Shown here in pieces: positions 33,471 through 45,051 of a DNA stretch of 64,000 nucleotides. The stretch comes from Caballeronia ptereochthonis (GTDB taxonomy: Bacteria; Pseudomonadota; Gammaproteobacteria; Burkholderiales; Burkholderiaceae). A program made the translations under genes and the position numbers. The first letter of the stretch is position 1. The number at the start of each line of letters is the position of its first letter. The notes under the pieces were generated by a model. That model ran no database searches. It had not been told where the DNA came from and saw only the letters and a program-made list of their open reading frames with translations. The stretch lies in NCBI RefSeq assembly GCF_001545075.1, contig NZ_FCOB02000022.1:83916-147915 (forward strand). Direction: 5' to 3'.

Positions 33471-34457
33471 TCAATGCTCGGGCTGCACGACCGCCTGATC
33501 GATCGCGCCGAAGATGGACCTGCCCTCTTCGTCGAGCATCTCGATCTTCACGCTGTCGCCGAACTTCATGAACTCCGTCTGCGGCGCGCCGTGCTCGATG
33601 ATCTCGAGACAGCGCTTCTCGGCGATGCAGCAGTAGCCGCGCTTCGCATCCTTGTTGGAGATCGTGCCCGAGCCGACGATCGAGCCCGCGCGCAGGTTGC
33701 GCGTCTTCGCGGCGTGCGCGATCAGCTGGCCGAAGTGGAACACCATGTCGACGCCGCAATCCGGCTGGCCGACCTTCCTGCCATTCCAGTGCACGATCAT
33801 CGGACGGTGCACGCGGCCTTCGCGCCATGCGTCGCCGAGTTCGTCGGGCGTGACGGCGACGGGCGAGAAGGCTGTCGCGGGCTTGCTCTGGAAAAAGCCG
33901 AAGCCTTTCGCGAGCTCGGCGGGAATGAGATTGCGCAGCGACACGTCGTTCACGAGCATCAGCAGGCGCACGCTCTTCAATGCTTCGTCGGGCATCGCGG
34001 CCATGTGGACGTCGGACGTGATCACGGCGACTTCCGCCTCGAAGTCGATGCCGTACGATTCGGTCGCGACCACGATGTCGTCCGTCGGGCCCAGAAGATC
34101 GTCGCTGCCGCCCTGGTACATGAGCGGATCGGTCCAGAACTCGGGCGGCATTTCCGCGCCGCGCGCACGGCGCACGAGTTCGACGTGATTCACGTATGAC
34201 GAGCCGTCCGCCCACTGGAACGCGCGCGGCAGCGGCGCCATGCACGCCTTCGGATCGAACGGGAACGTGTTGCGCGCGCGGCCCAGATTGAGCGCCTCGT
34301 AGACTTCCATGAGCTGCGGCGCGTAGAAGGTCCAGTCGTCGAGCGCGCGCTGCAGCGTCGACACGATTCCATCGGCGATGGCCGCCGTGCGCAGATCGCG
34401 CGATACGACGACGAGCTGGCCGTCGCGCGTGCCGTCCTTCAGCGTGGCAAGTTTCAT
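33471..34457 (-). CDS. fumarylacetoacetate hydrolase-family protein
   Basis: 328 residues. FAH fold with metal-binding acidic residues in YGIDFEAEVAVITSDV, MLVNDVSLRNL and catalytic-loop segments GSIVGSGTISNKD. The family covers fumarylacetoacetase and related acylpyruvate or 2-hydroxyhepta-dienedioate enzymes; the residues do not decide between these. Divergent from an IclR-type regulator gene 81 bp away, which probably controls it. Confidence 0.88.
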   Translation of the reverse strand: MKLATLKDGTRDGQLVVVSRDLRTAAIADGIVSTLQRALDDWTFYAPQLMEVYEALNLGRARNTFPFDPKACMAPLPRAFQWADGSSYVNHVELVRRARGAEMPPEFWTDPLMYQGGSDDLLGPTDDIVVATESYGIDFEAEVAVITSDVHMAAMPDEALKSVRLLMLVNDVSLRNLIPAELAKGFGFFQSKPATAFSPVAVTPDELGDAWREGRVHRPMIVHWNGRKVGQPDCGVDMVFHFGQLIAHAAKTRNLRAGSIVGSGTISNKDAKRGYCCIAEKRCLEIIEHGAPQTEFMKFGDSVKIEMLDEEGRSIFGAIDQAVVQPEH

Positions 34458-34538
34458 AGAGCGGTGTCGGTGACTTGAGGTGACGTTAAGGGAAATCTAT
34501 TTTACGATGGTGAATCCCCGGCTGTTCCCACGAACTCG

Positions 34539-35366
34539 ATGCAATCGATCCAATCCGCCACTTCCGACGACGAAGACACCCTCGACACAAGCGACGCCGC
34601 CGAGGAAAAGACGCGCTCCGGCATTCAATCGATCGAAGTGGGCTTCCGGCTGCTCGACGTGCTCACCAACGAGCCGCGCGCGATGATGCTGCGCGACCTC
34701 GCGCAGCGCGCGGGCATGAGCCCGGCGAAGGCGCATCGCTATCTCGTGAGCTTTTTGCGGCTGGGGCTCGCGTCGCAGGATCCGGTTTCCGGCCGCTACG
34801 AGCTCGGCGGGTTCGCGTTGCAGATGGGCCTCGCGCGGCTCGCCCGCGTCGATGGCGTGAGGCTCGCGCGCATCGCGCTCGCGGAATTGCGCGACCGGCT
34901 CGACCAGACGGTCGGCATCGCGGTGTGGGGCAATCAGGGGCCGACCGTCGTGCACTGGATGGAGTCGAGCCATCCGGCGAAGGCATCGCTCAAGCTGGGC
35001 GACGTGATGCCGCTGCTCTCGTCGGCGACCGGCCTGCTCTTTGCCGCATATCTTCCCCGCAGCAAGACGCAGCCGATGCTCGACCGCGAACTCATCGCCA
35101 TGAAGCAGACGATGGCCGACGTCGAGCCCCTCATCGCCGATGTGCGCGAACACGGCGCGGCGCGCGTCGAAGGCATGTTGCTGCCGACGATCCACGCGTT
35201 CTGCACGCCGGTCTTCGATTCGACAGGCGAGCTCGCGCTCGGGCTGATCGCGCTCGGACACGAAGGCACGTTCGATACGCGCTGGGGCGGTGAGATCGAT
35301 TCCGCCCTGCGCGAGTGCGCGCGCAGCTTGTCGTACGAATTGGGGTACAAAGCCGGAGAGCGCTGA
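34539..35366 (+). CDS. IclR-family transcriptional regulator
   Basis: 275 residues. Winged HTH at residues about 28-90 (IQSIEVGFRLLDVLTNEPRAMMLRDLAQRAGMSPAKAHRYLVSFLRLGL) and an effector-binding domain ending SLSYELGYK. N-terminal acidic Ser/Asp/Thr-rich tail of 28 residues. Divergent from the FAH gene, so a local regulator of that catabolic set is the simplest reading. Confidence 0.9.
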   Translation: MQSIQSATSDDEDTLDTSDAAEEKTRSGIQSIEVGFRLLDVLTNEPRAMMLRDLAQRAGMSPAKAHRYLVSFLRLGLASQDPVSGRYELGGFALQMGLARLARVDGVRLARIALAELRDRLDQTVGIAVWGNQGPTVVHWMESSHPAKASLKLGDVMPLLSSATGLLFAAYLPRSKTQPMLDRELIAMKQTMADVEPLIADVREHGAARVEGMLLPTIHAFCTPVFDSTGELALGLIALGHEGTFDTRWGGEIDSALRECARSLSYELGYKAGER

Positions 35367-35456
35367 ATACGCGGGTTGCGTGCGCAAGGAACATCGGTTC
35401 GATCGCGTGTGTCGTAAACCTTTCGCCCTCCCGCAACGCGCGCTTCCCTCTGCACG

Positions 35457-36680
35457 ATGCCACTGTTTCCGTTCCACCGTCCTCGCCCGACGACCGGCGA
35501 GCCACCCGATGCCGCTCCCCGAACCGCCGCGCCGCGCCGCTGGCGGCGCTGGGTGCTGGCCGCGGTGATCGTCGCGGGCGTGCACTGGAGCGCGCTTCGG
35601 TGGATCGAGCACAATCGGCAGCCGGCGAATCCACCGCCCGAAGCGCCGCCCGTGCAGATCGAGTTGCTCACGCCCAAACCGGTCGCGCCACCCGCGCCGC
35701 CACCGCCACCGCCCGCGCCTGCACCGGCTCCGGCGGCGGCACCCAAATCTGCTGCGCCGGCGCCGAAGCCGGCTCCCGCGCCCGCCGCGCCGGTTCTGAG
35801 CGCGGTCACGCCGCAGCCGGACGCGCCGGCGGCGGCCTCGGGCGCGGCGGCATCCGCGCCGGCCGCGGCGTCGGTCGCGTCTGCCTCCGGCGCGACGCAG
35901 GCATCGGCTGCGGCGCCTCCGGCCGCGTCGCAGCCCGCCGCATCAGGCGACAGGCTCAGCGTTCCGCCCACCGGCGAACTGCGTTACGACACGCTCGTGA
36001 ACGGCATGATGAATCAGACCGGCACGATCCACTGGGCCAATGACGGCCAGCATTACGAAATGGTCGTATCGATTCCTCTGCCTTTCGTCGGTCCGTATGT
36101 GTATTCGAGCAAGGGCCATATCGACGGATTCGGCATCGCACCGGAGCAGTACTCGGAGCAGCGCGGCCGCCGCGCCGCCGACGTGGCCATCTTCAATCGG
36201 GAAACGAAGCAGATCGTCTACACGAAGACGCCGCAATCCCAGCCGCTCGCCGACGGCGCGCAGGACCGCTTCAGCGTCGTCATGCAGTTGGCGAGTCTCG
36301 TGCGGGGCGCGCCGGAGCGCTACAAGCCCGGCGTGACGCGGCAATTCAGCGTCGCGGACAACGACAGCAACGAAATCTGGCCGATCGAAACCGTCGGCGA
36401 CGAAACCGTGCAGGCGCGCGACGGCTTCACGACCGCGCGGCATTTCACGCGGCTGCCGCGCCGCGACGGCGACAGGCGCAAGCTCGACATCTGGCTCGCG
36501 CCGTCGCTCGGCTGGCTGCCCGTGCGAATTCTGCAAACCGAGCCGAACGGAATGCAAATCGAACTGCTCTGGGCGGGCAAGCTCGCGCCGCCCGCCGCAT
36601 CCGGCCAGGGCGCGGCCGCGGGCACGCAAGGTGCGCCTGAGGAATCCGCGCCTGCCGCGCCGCAGCCGGACAAACCGTAA
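35457..36680 (+). CDS. DUF3108 protein with Pro/Ala-rich linker
   Basis: 407 residues. A basic N-terminus and single hydrophobic helix (WVLAAVIVAGVHWSALRW, about 31-48) are followed by a long Pro/Ala linker (residues 60-170; VAPPAPPPPPPAPAPAPAAAP) and a C-terminal beta-rich DUF3108 domain (GELRYDTLVNGMMNQTGTIHW, EIWPIETVGDETVQ). The plan resembles TonB or periplasm-spanning proteins, but the domain is not TonB. ATG at 35457 is 90 bp after the IclR stop. Function unknown. Confidence 0.8.
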   Translation: MPLFPFHRPRPTTGEPPDAAPRTAAPRRWRRWVLAAVIVAGVHWSALRWIEHNRQPANPPPEAPPVQIELLTPKPVAPPAPPPPPPAPAPAPAAAPKSAAPAPKPAPAPAAPVLSAVTPQPDAPAAASGAAASAPAAASVASASGATQASAAAPPAASQPAASGDRLSVPPTGELRYDTLVNGMMNQTGTIHWANDGQHYEMVVSIPLPFVGPYVYSSKGHIDGFGIAPEQYSEQRGRRAADVAIFNRETKQIVYTKTPQSQPLADGAQDRFSVVMQLASLVRGAPERYKPGVTRQFSVADNDSNEIWPIETVGDETVQARDGFTTARHFTRLPRRDGDRRKLDIWLAPSLGWLPVRILQTEPNGMQIELLWAGKLAPPAASGQGAAAGTQGAPEESAPAAPQPDKP

Positions 36681-36806
36681 CGTCACCATGGTGACAGCCG
36701 TCACTCGGCCGTAACATTTCGTGACGCCGGAAGCGGCAGAAGGCGCGTGACACTCATGCAGCCAGTCGGAAACAGCATCGCAAATCGCATCTATTTCGGA
36801 GCCGTT

Positions 36807-37595
36807 ATGCAGTTGACGATCAATCGCATCGATACACGCTATGTTCTCGACAACGAAGGCGGCGGTCCGTGGGTCGTCTTCATTCATCAACTGGCGGGCG
36901 ATCTCTCCGTCTGGGACCAGATGGCCGGCTACTTCCGCAACGACTTCACCGTCCTGCGCTACGACCTGCGCGGCCACGGCGACACGAGCGTCTCGCCCGA
37001 CGCCTTCACGATCGACGACCTCGCCGACGATCTCGCCGCGTTGCTCGACAAGCTCGGCGCGCGTTCGGCACATGCCGTCGGGCTGTCGATCGGCGGCATG
37101 GTCGCGCAAAAGCTCGCCATCAACCATGCGGACAAAGTGGAATCCCTGACGGTGGTCGGCGCGCCGGCCTTCATCCCGGAGGACGCGCGGCCGTCCTTCG
37201 CGCAACGTGCGGCTTCCGTGCGCAAAGACGGGACTGCGAGTATCGTGGAAGTGACGCTCGAGCGCTGGCTCACGCCCGAATTCCGCAAGGCGCATCCCGA
37301 AGTGGTCGAGCAGATCGGGGAAACGATCGCACGCACGCCCGCGGAGGGATTTGCGCGCGCGGCGGAGGCGCTCAGCCGCTTCGACGCGCGCGACAAGCTC
37401 GCCTCTGTGAGGAAGCGCACGCTGGTCGTCGCGGGCAGGCACGACGTTGGCACGCCGCATGCTGCGTCAAAAGTGATCGCAGACACGGTGCCGGGCGCGC
37501 AATTCGAACTACTCAACGCGGCGCACCTGTCACCGGTCGAGGAATCGCAGCGCTTCAGTGCGCTATTGGGAGGCTTCTTACGCGATTCCGATTGA
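36807..37595 (+). CDS. alpha/beta hydrolase (3-oxoadipate enol-lactonase-like)
   Basis: 262 residues from ATG 36807 with GGAG upstream; the frame to 36747 adds an unlikely N-terminus. Nucleophile elbow GLSIGGM near residue 94, acid AGRHDVGTP and His in AAHLSPVEES. The overall pattern is that of PcaD-type hydrolases, but no pca genes are adjacent, so the substrate is unproven. Confidence 0.85.
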   Translation: MQLTINRIDTRYVLDNEGGGPWVVFIHQLAGDLSVWDQMAGYFRNDFTVLRYDLRGHGDTSVSPDAFTIDDLADDLAALLDKLGARSAHAVGLSIGGMVAQKLAINHADKVESLTVVGAPAFIPEDARPSFAQRAASVRKDGTASIVEVTLERWLTPEFRKAHPEVVEQIGETIARTPAEGFARAAEALSRFDARDKLASVRKRTLVVAGRHDVGTPHAASKVIADTVPGAQFELLNAAHLSPVEESQRFSALLGGFLRDSD

Positions 37596-37622
37596 TTCTT
37601 TGCGTAACTGCTGCAAAAGAAA

Positions 37623-37652
37623 GCCTCGATACAACCGGCATCACATCGAGGC
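37623..37652 (+). terminator. hairpin after the alpha/beta hydrolase
   Basis: Perfect 8-bp arms GCCTCGAT and ATCGAGGC with a 14-base loop, 27 bp after the stop. No U-tract, so of uncertain strength. Confidence 0.35.
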
Positions 37653-37731
37653 CACCCCTTGAATTCCAACCCAAGCGCTCCACCTACGGTGCAGGAATTG
37701 CCAGGAGCAACAAGGAATAAGGAGTGTCGCC

Positions 37732-37989
37732 ATGCAAATGATCTACAACAGCCCCAACTATTGCGTCGTCGAGTTTCCGCCGCAGGACAACCATCTCGCC
37801 ATGAAGGCGGGCGGCTACGAGATCGTTGACAAAAACACGCAACGGGAGATTTTTATCGACGGCGCGCTTGCGGCGAAGTTTCGCGAGCACGTGCAGAAGC
37901 TGATCGAAGAAGAGCCATCGCTCGAGGATGTCGATGAGTTCCTCGGCCAGTTCGATATCTTGATGAACCAGCCGGTCGTGCTTCACTGA
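37732..37989 (+). CDS. DUF3567 protein
   Basis: 85 residues. A conserved beta-proteobacterial family: MIYNSPNYCVVEF, AGGYEIVDKNTQREIFIDGALAAKFREHV and LEDVDEFLGQFDILMNQPVVLH. Soluble and acidic. Function unknown. RBS AAGGAG is well placed. A terminator lies about 90 bp downstream. Confidence 0.85.
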   Translation: MQMIYNSPNYCVVEFPPQDNHLAMKAGGYEIVDKNTQREIFIDGALAAKFREHVQKLIEEEPSLEDVDEFLGQFDILMNQPVVLH

Positions 37990-38080
37990 TTCACCCGGGC
38001 GCGGGAGGCTTGCAGCCTTCCCGCCCCCCGCCGCCGCACGGACATGCGGCTCAGGCGACACTCGTCCCCTCTCCCGAAAG

Positions 38081-38113
38081 ACCCCGTCCGGCAGCCGGCG
38101 GGGTTCTTTTTTT
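38081..38113 (+). terminator. rho-independent terminator after DUF3567 gene
   Basis: Stem of ACCCCG-TCCGG against CCGG-CGGGGT, three-base loop, then seven T. It separates the DUF3567 gene from metH. Confidence 0.85.
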
Positions 38114-38225
38114 GGCGCCGTCCCTTCTTCTTGCGCCGCCGTCCAGGCCGTCCGCGCGGAGCGAGGCCCCCTCGCTGCGGCTACAATGTCAGGCTATTTC
38201 ACATTTGGTGCAGGCCTCGTCCGTC

Positions 38226-39287
38226 ATGACCCAGAACGCCACTCCGAAAGCCGCCGCGCGCACCTACACGCGCGGCGCCGCGCTGCCCGCGCTCCTGCAG
38301 AAGCGCATCCTGATCCTCGACGGCGCGATGGGCACGATGATCCAGCGCTACAAGCTCGACGAGGCCGCCTATCGCGGCGAGCGCTTCAAGGACTACGGCC
38401 GCGACATCAAGGGCAATAACGAACTGCTGTCGATCACGCAGCCGCAGATCATCCGCGAGATTCACGAGCAGTATCTGGCGGCGGGTGCGGACATCGTCGA
38501 GACGAACACCTTCGGCGCGACGCGCGTCGCCCAGGCCGATTACGGCATGGAGGACCTCGCCGCCGAGATGAACGTCGAATCGGCGAAGCTCGCGCGCGAA
38601 GCCTGCGACAAGTACGCGACGCCCGACAAGCCGCGCTTCGTCGCGGGCGCGATCGGACCGACGCCGAAGACGGCGAGCATCTCGCCCGACGTGAACGATC
38701 CGGGCGCGCGCAACGTGACCTTCGACGAACTGCGCGACGCCTACTACGAGCAGGCGAAGGCGCTGCTCGACGCGGGCTGCGATCTGTTCCTGGTCGAGAC
38801 CATCTTCGATACGCTGAACGCCAAGGCCGCGCTGTTCGCGCTCGACCAGTTGTTCGAGGATACCGGCGAGCTCGTGCCGATCATGATTTCCGGCACGGTG
38901 ACCGATGCTTCGGGCCGCATCCTGTCGGGCCAGACGGTCGAGGCGTTCTGGAACTCGCTGCGTCACGCGAAGCCGCTGACCTTCGGCCTGAACTGCGCGC
39001 TCGGCGCGGCGCTGATGCGGCCGTACATCGCCGAACTGGCGAAGCTGTGCGACACGTACGTGTCGTGCTACCCGAACGCCGGCCTGCCGAACCCGATGAG
39101 CGATACCGGCTTCGACGAAACGCCGGACGTGACCTCGGGCTTGCTGAAGGAATTCGCGACGGCGGGACTCGTGAACGTCGCGGGCGGCTGCTGCGGCACG
39201 ACGCCGGAGCACATCGCGGAGATCGCCAAGGCGCTCGCCGAAGTGAAGCCGCGCACGTTCCCCTCGCAATACCGCGACGCAGCCTGA
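38226..39287 (+). CDS. metH: methionine synthase, homocysteine-binding half
   Basis: 353 residues: the N-terminal Hcy domain of MetH as a separate gene. Begins with ILDGAMGTMIQRYKLDE; zinc ligands lie in FGLNCALGA and GGCCGTTPEH. It binds homocysteine and works with the second gene 25 bp downstream, which carries folate, B12 and activation domains. TACAAT at 38182-38187 is a likely -10 with a 35-45 base leader; frames starting at 38010 read through the terminator. No riboswitch fits in the leader. Confidence 0.95.
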   Translation: MTQNATPKAAARTYTRGAALPALLQKRILILDGAMGTMIQRYKLDEAAYRGERFKDYGRDIKGNNELLSITQPQIIREIHEQYLAAGADIVETNTFGATRVAQADYGMEDLAAEMNVESAKLAREACDKYATPDKPRFVAGAIGPTPKTASISPDVNDPGARNVTFDELRDAYYEQAKALLDAGCDLFLVETIFDTLNAKAALFALDQLFEDTGELVPIMISGTVTDASGRILSGQTVEAFWNSLRHAKPLTFGLNCALGAALMRPYIAELAKLCDTYVSCYPNAGLPNPMSDTGFDETPDVTSGLLKEFATAGLVNVAGGCCGTTPEHIAEIAKALAEVKPRTFPSQYRDAA

Positions 39288-39312
39288 CATCGACCATCAG
39301 ATAAAAGACACC

Positions 39313-42030
<2,718 letters not shown>

Positions 42031-42204
42031 AATAAAGCGCAGTAGTAGGGCTAACGCTCATCCTGTTGTGAAAAAACATACGCGCGGCGTGATGAGGAAA
42101 AAAAGCGCCAGCTGATCGGCGAGGATTTTTTTCTTTCCGTAAACTGTCGCTGCGATACGCCGTCATGACGACGGACACGCATATTTCGTCACGGAGAAAG
42201 TCGC

Positions 42205-42393
42205 ATGAAGAAGCTGACGTCCGCCGCAACCGTAGCGATCGCAGCCGCCGTTCTCGCGTCGAGTTCGGCTGCCTTCGCGCAGCCCGCCAGCAGCACGACC
42301 GCGTCGTCGTACTCGCCGCCGCAGACCGAGCACAAGAAGAAGCCCAAGAAGCCCAAGAAGCCGAAGTCGGCGACCAACGGCCAGTCGCAGTAA
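42205..42393 (+). CDS. small secreted lysine/proline-rich protein
   Basis: 62 residues. A clear signal peptide ends near AFA-Q (residue 25); the mature 37 residues are Ser/Thr-rich and then the basic repeat KKKPKKPKKPK. A ribosome site (GGAGAAAG) precedes the ATG, and a strong terminator follows, so this small gene is probably real. Function unknown; a surface, DNA- or polyanion-binding role is conceivable. 174 bp upstream, after metH, hold no other gene. Confidence 0.72.
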   Translation: MKKLTSAATVAIAAAVLASSSAAFAQPASSTTASSYSPPQTEHKKKPKKPKKPKSATNGQSQ

Positions 42394-42445
42394 CCGGCGT
42401 GATCGCGACGACACCGTTCGACGTATCACGAATATTGGTAGGAAG

Positions 42446-42482
42446 AAAAAACCCGCATCGGCGCCCGGTGCGGGTTTTTTTG
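42446..42482. terminator. bidirectional terminator
   Basis: About ten base pairs of stem (ACCCGCATCG against CGGTGCGGGT, one wobble) with an A-run before and seven T after, between the small secreted gene and the convergent DUF1840 gene. Confidence 0.85.
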
Positions 42483-42514
42483 TTCGTGGCCGCGCAACAG
42501 AAGCCGGGAGAAGC

Positions 42515-42841
42515 TCAGACGCCCCAGAGAATGTCCGTGTTCTCTTTCTGCGCGAGGCGCAGCATGTCGAGGAACGGATAGGCGCGCTGCGCGAGCCCGA
42601 TCGGAATCTCGTGAGGTTCGTGCCCTTCCTCGCCTTCGTGGAAGTGGCCGTCGTGCTCGGCGCGCTCCTTCTTGTCGACGACGACGGCGGCTTCCAGTTT
42701 CTGGATCGCTGAAGGCAGTTCTTCGTGCGTGATGACGCCCCGTTCGGTGAGGTGCTTGCCGATGATGCCCAGCAAGTACTCCGCAAGGTTCTCCAGCATC
42801 ATGACATCTGGTGCGGCGGGGGTTTTGAATGTGATCAGCAT
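42515..42841 (-). CDS. DUF1840 protein
   Basis: 108 residues from ATG 42841 (AAGGA upstream), beginning MLITFKTPAAPDVMM. Beta-proteobacterial family: ENLAEYLLGIIGK, RGVITHEELPSAIQKLEAAV, PIGLAQRAYPFLDMLRLAQKENTDILWGV. It carries a His/Glu-rich stretch HDGHFHEGEEGHEPHE at about 63-78 that might bind metal. Function unknown. Divergent from argS. Confidence 0.85.
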   Translation of the reverse strand: MLITFKTPAAPDVMMLENLAEYLLGIIGKHLTERGVITHEELPSAIQKLEAAVVVDKKERAEHDGHFHEGEEGHEPHEIPIGLAQRAYPFLDMLRLAQKENTDILWGV

Positions 42842-43128
42842 GGCATGGTCCTTTTGTTTATGTTGGGTCATAGGCGGTTTGCAAACGAAACGCGCAGACG
42901 AGCCGGTCTCCCTGACAACATGACGACACCCTGATTCGACATATTAGCACCTGCTAAAATCCCCACTTTGTAGGTATATAACCGGGCTCAATCCGTTATA
43001 TGTCCGCGAAGCCTCGCAGACATGGCGAGCGGCGTCCCTTCGCACCGCGCACACCGGGTTCCGAGCGCACGCCGTGCTCGACCCGATCGCCATACCCTCC
43101 GGACTCGCTCCACTGGATCACATTCAGC

Positions 43129-44913
43129 ATGCTGCCCGCACATAAACATACTCTCGAAACGCTCCTCACCGACGCGGTCAAGCAGGTCGCGCAAGCCAGC
43201 CAGGGCGCCAGCGAAGCGGCGTTCGTCACGCCCGCGATCGTACTCGAACGGCCGAAGGTCGCGGCGCACGGCGACGTGGCGTCGAATGTCGCGATGCAGC
43301 TCGCCAAGCCGCTGCGCGCCAATCCGCGCCAGCTCGCGCAGCAAATCGTCGATGCGGTGCTCGGCCTTCCGGCGGCCAACGGCCTCGTCGAGAGCGCGGA
43401 AGTGGCGGGTCCCGGCTTCATCAATCTGCGTCTTGCAGCAACGGCGAAGCAAGCCGTGATCCCGGCCGTGCTGGGCGAAGGCGCCGCCTACGGCCGCTCG
43501 ACGCGCGACGCGGGCAGGCACGTGCTCGTCGAGTTCGTGTCGGCCAATCCGACCGGGCCGCTGCACGTCGGTCACGGCCGCCAGGCCGCACTCGGCGACG
43601 CGCTCTCGAACCTGCTCGAAACGCAGGGCTACGACGTGCACCGCGAGTTTTACTACAACGACGCGGGCGTGCAGATCAACAATCTCGCCATCTCGACGCA
43701 GGCCCGCGCGCGCGGCTTCAAGCCCGGCGACGCGGAGTGGCCGGAGGCGGCATACAACGGCCAGTACATCGCGGATATCGCGCGCGACTACATGGCAGGC
43801 GAGACGGTCGCCGCGAAGGACGGCGATCCCGTGAAAGGCAAGGGCGACGTCGACGATCTCGAAGCCATCCGCCATTTCGCCGTGGCCTACCTGCGTCACG
43901 AGCAGGACATGGACCTGACGGCGTTCGGCGTGAAGTTCGACCAGTTCTATCTGGAGTCGTCGCTGTACAAGGAAGGCCGCGTCGAGAAGACGGTCGCGGC
44001 GCTGGTCGACGCGGGCAAGACCTACGAGCAGGACGGCGCGCTGTGGCTGCGCACCACCGACGACGGCGACGACAAGGACCGCGTCATGAAGAAGTCCGAC
44101 GGCACCTACACGTACTTCGTGCCCGACGTCGCGTATCACGTGACCAAGTGGGAGCGCGGCTTCATCAAGGTCATCAACGTGCAGGGCTCGGACCACCACG
44201 GCACGATCGCGCGCGTGCGGGCAGGTCTGCAAGGGCTCGGCATCGGCATTCCGAAGGGCTATCCCGACTACGTGCTGCACAAGATGGTGACCGTCATGCG
44301 CGACGGCCAGGAAGTGAAGATCTCCAAGCGCGCGGGCAGCTACGTGACGGTGCGCGACCTGATCGAATGGTCGGGCGGCCTGGCTCCCGGCCACGAGACC
44401 GCGCCCGACCAGATCGACGAGGAAACCATCCGCCGCGGCCGCGACGCCGTGCGCTTCTTCCTGATCTCGCGCAAGGCCGATACGGAATTCGTGTTCGACA
44501 TCGATCTCGCGCTCAAGCAGAACGACGAGAACCCGGTCTACTACGTGCAATACGCGCATGCGCGCATCTGCACGATCCTCAACGACTGGAAGGAGCGCTA
44601 CGGCGGCGACCTCGCGCAAGCCGCCAAGGCGGATCTCTCGCCCCTGTCGAGCGACCGCGCGATGGCGCTGCTCAACAAGCTCGCCGAGTATCCGGACATG
44701 CTCGCGCACGCGGCGACCGAGCTCGCGCCGCACGCGGTCGCGTTCTATCTGCGCGATCTCGCTGGCGAATTTCACTCGTTCTACAATGCGGAGCGCGTGC
44801 TCGTGGACGAAGAGAAAGAGCGCACTGCCCGCATCGCGCTCCTCGCGGCGACGCGCCAGGTCCTCGAGAACGGTCTCGCGACGATCGGCGTATCGGCTCC
44901 TCAAAAGATGTGA
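43129..44913 (+). CDS. argS: arginyl-tRNA synthetase
   Basis: 594 residues. Class I synthetase: N-terminal Arg-tRNA additional domain, HIGH-type signature NPTGPLHVGHGRQAALGD near residue 138, catalytic region YFVPDVAYHVTKWERGF, KMSKS-like VKISKRAG near residue 400 and a DALR anticodon-binding domain at the end (YVQYAHARICTIL onward). ATG 43129 begins MLPAHKHTLETLL; the frame from 43000 is leader. TAAAAT at 42955-42960 may be the -10. Confidence 0.96.
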   Translation: MLPAHKHTLETLLTDAVKQVAQASQGASEAAFVTPAIVLERPKVAAHGDVASNVAMQLAKPLRANPRQLAQQIVDAVLGLPAANGLVESAEVAGPGFINLRLAATAKQAVIPAVLGEGAAYGRSTRDAGRHVLVEFVSANPTGPLHVGHGRQAALGDALSNLLETQGYDVHREFYYNDAGVQINNLAISTQARARGFKPGDAEWPEAAYNGQYIADIARDYMAGETVAAKDGDPVKGKGDVDDLEAIRHFAVAYLRHEQDMDLTAFGVKFDQFYLESSLYKEGRVEKTVAALVDAGKTYEQDGALWLRTTDDGDDKDRVMKKSDGTYTYFVPDVAYHVTKWERGFIKVINVQGSDHHGTIARVRAGLQGLGIGIPKGYPDYVLHKMVTVMRDGQEVKISKRAGSYVTVRDLIEWSGGLAPGHETAPDQIDEETIRRGRDAVRFFLISRKADTEFVFDIDLALKQNDENPVYYVQYAHARICTILNDWKERYGGDLAQAAKADLSPLSSDRAMALLNKLAEYPDMLAHAATELAPHAVAFYLRDLAGEFHSFYNAERVLVDEEKERTARIALLAATRQVLENGLATIGVSAPQKM

Positions 44914-45051
44914 ACGCCTGCCGCCCCTCGACGCACACGCCGAAATCGGAGTATTCCGGCGTGTGCGCACGGGAGGCTGGCGTCGCCGTGTCTTGACCCA
45001 CGGCTATAATCGTCGCCCAATCAGAAGACTTTCTCGCAGGTGATTCATACG

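Noticed and set aside
38114..38225. Possible SAH or cobalamin riboswitch before metH
   Set aside because: The likely -10 box at 38182-38187 leaves only about 35-45 leader bases and no riboswitch core was recognised.
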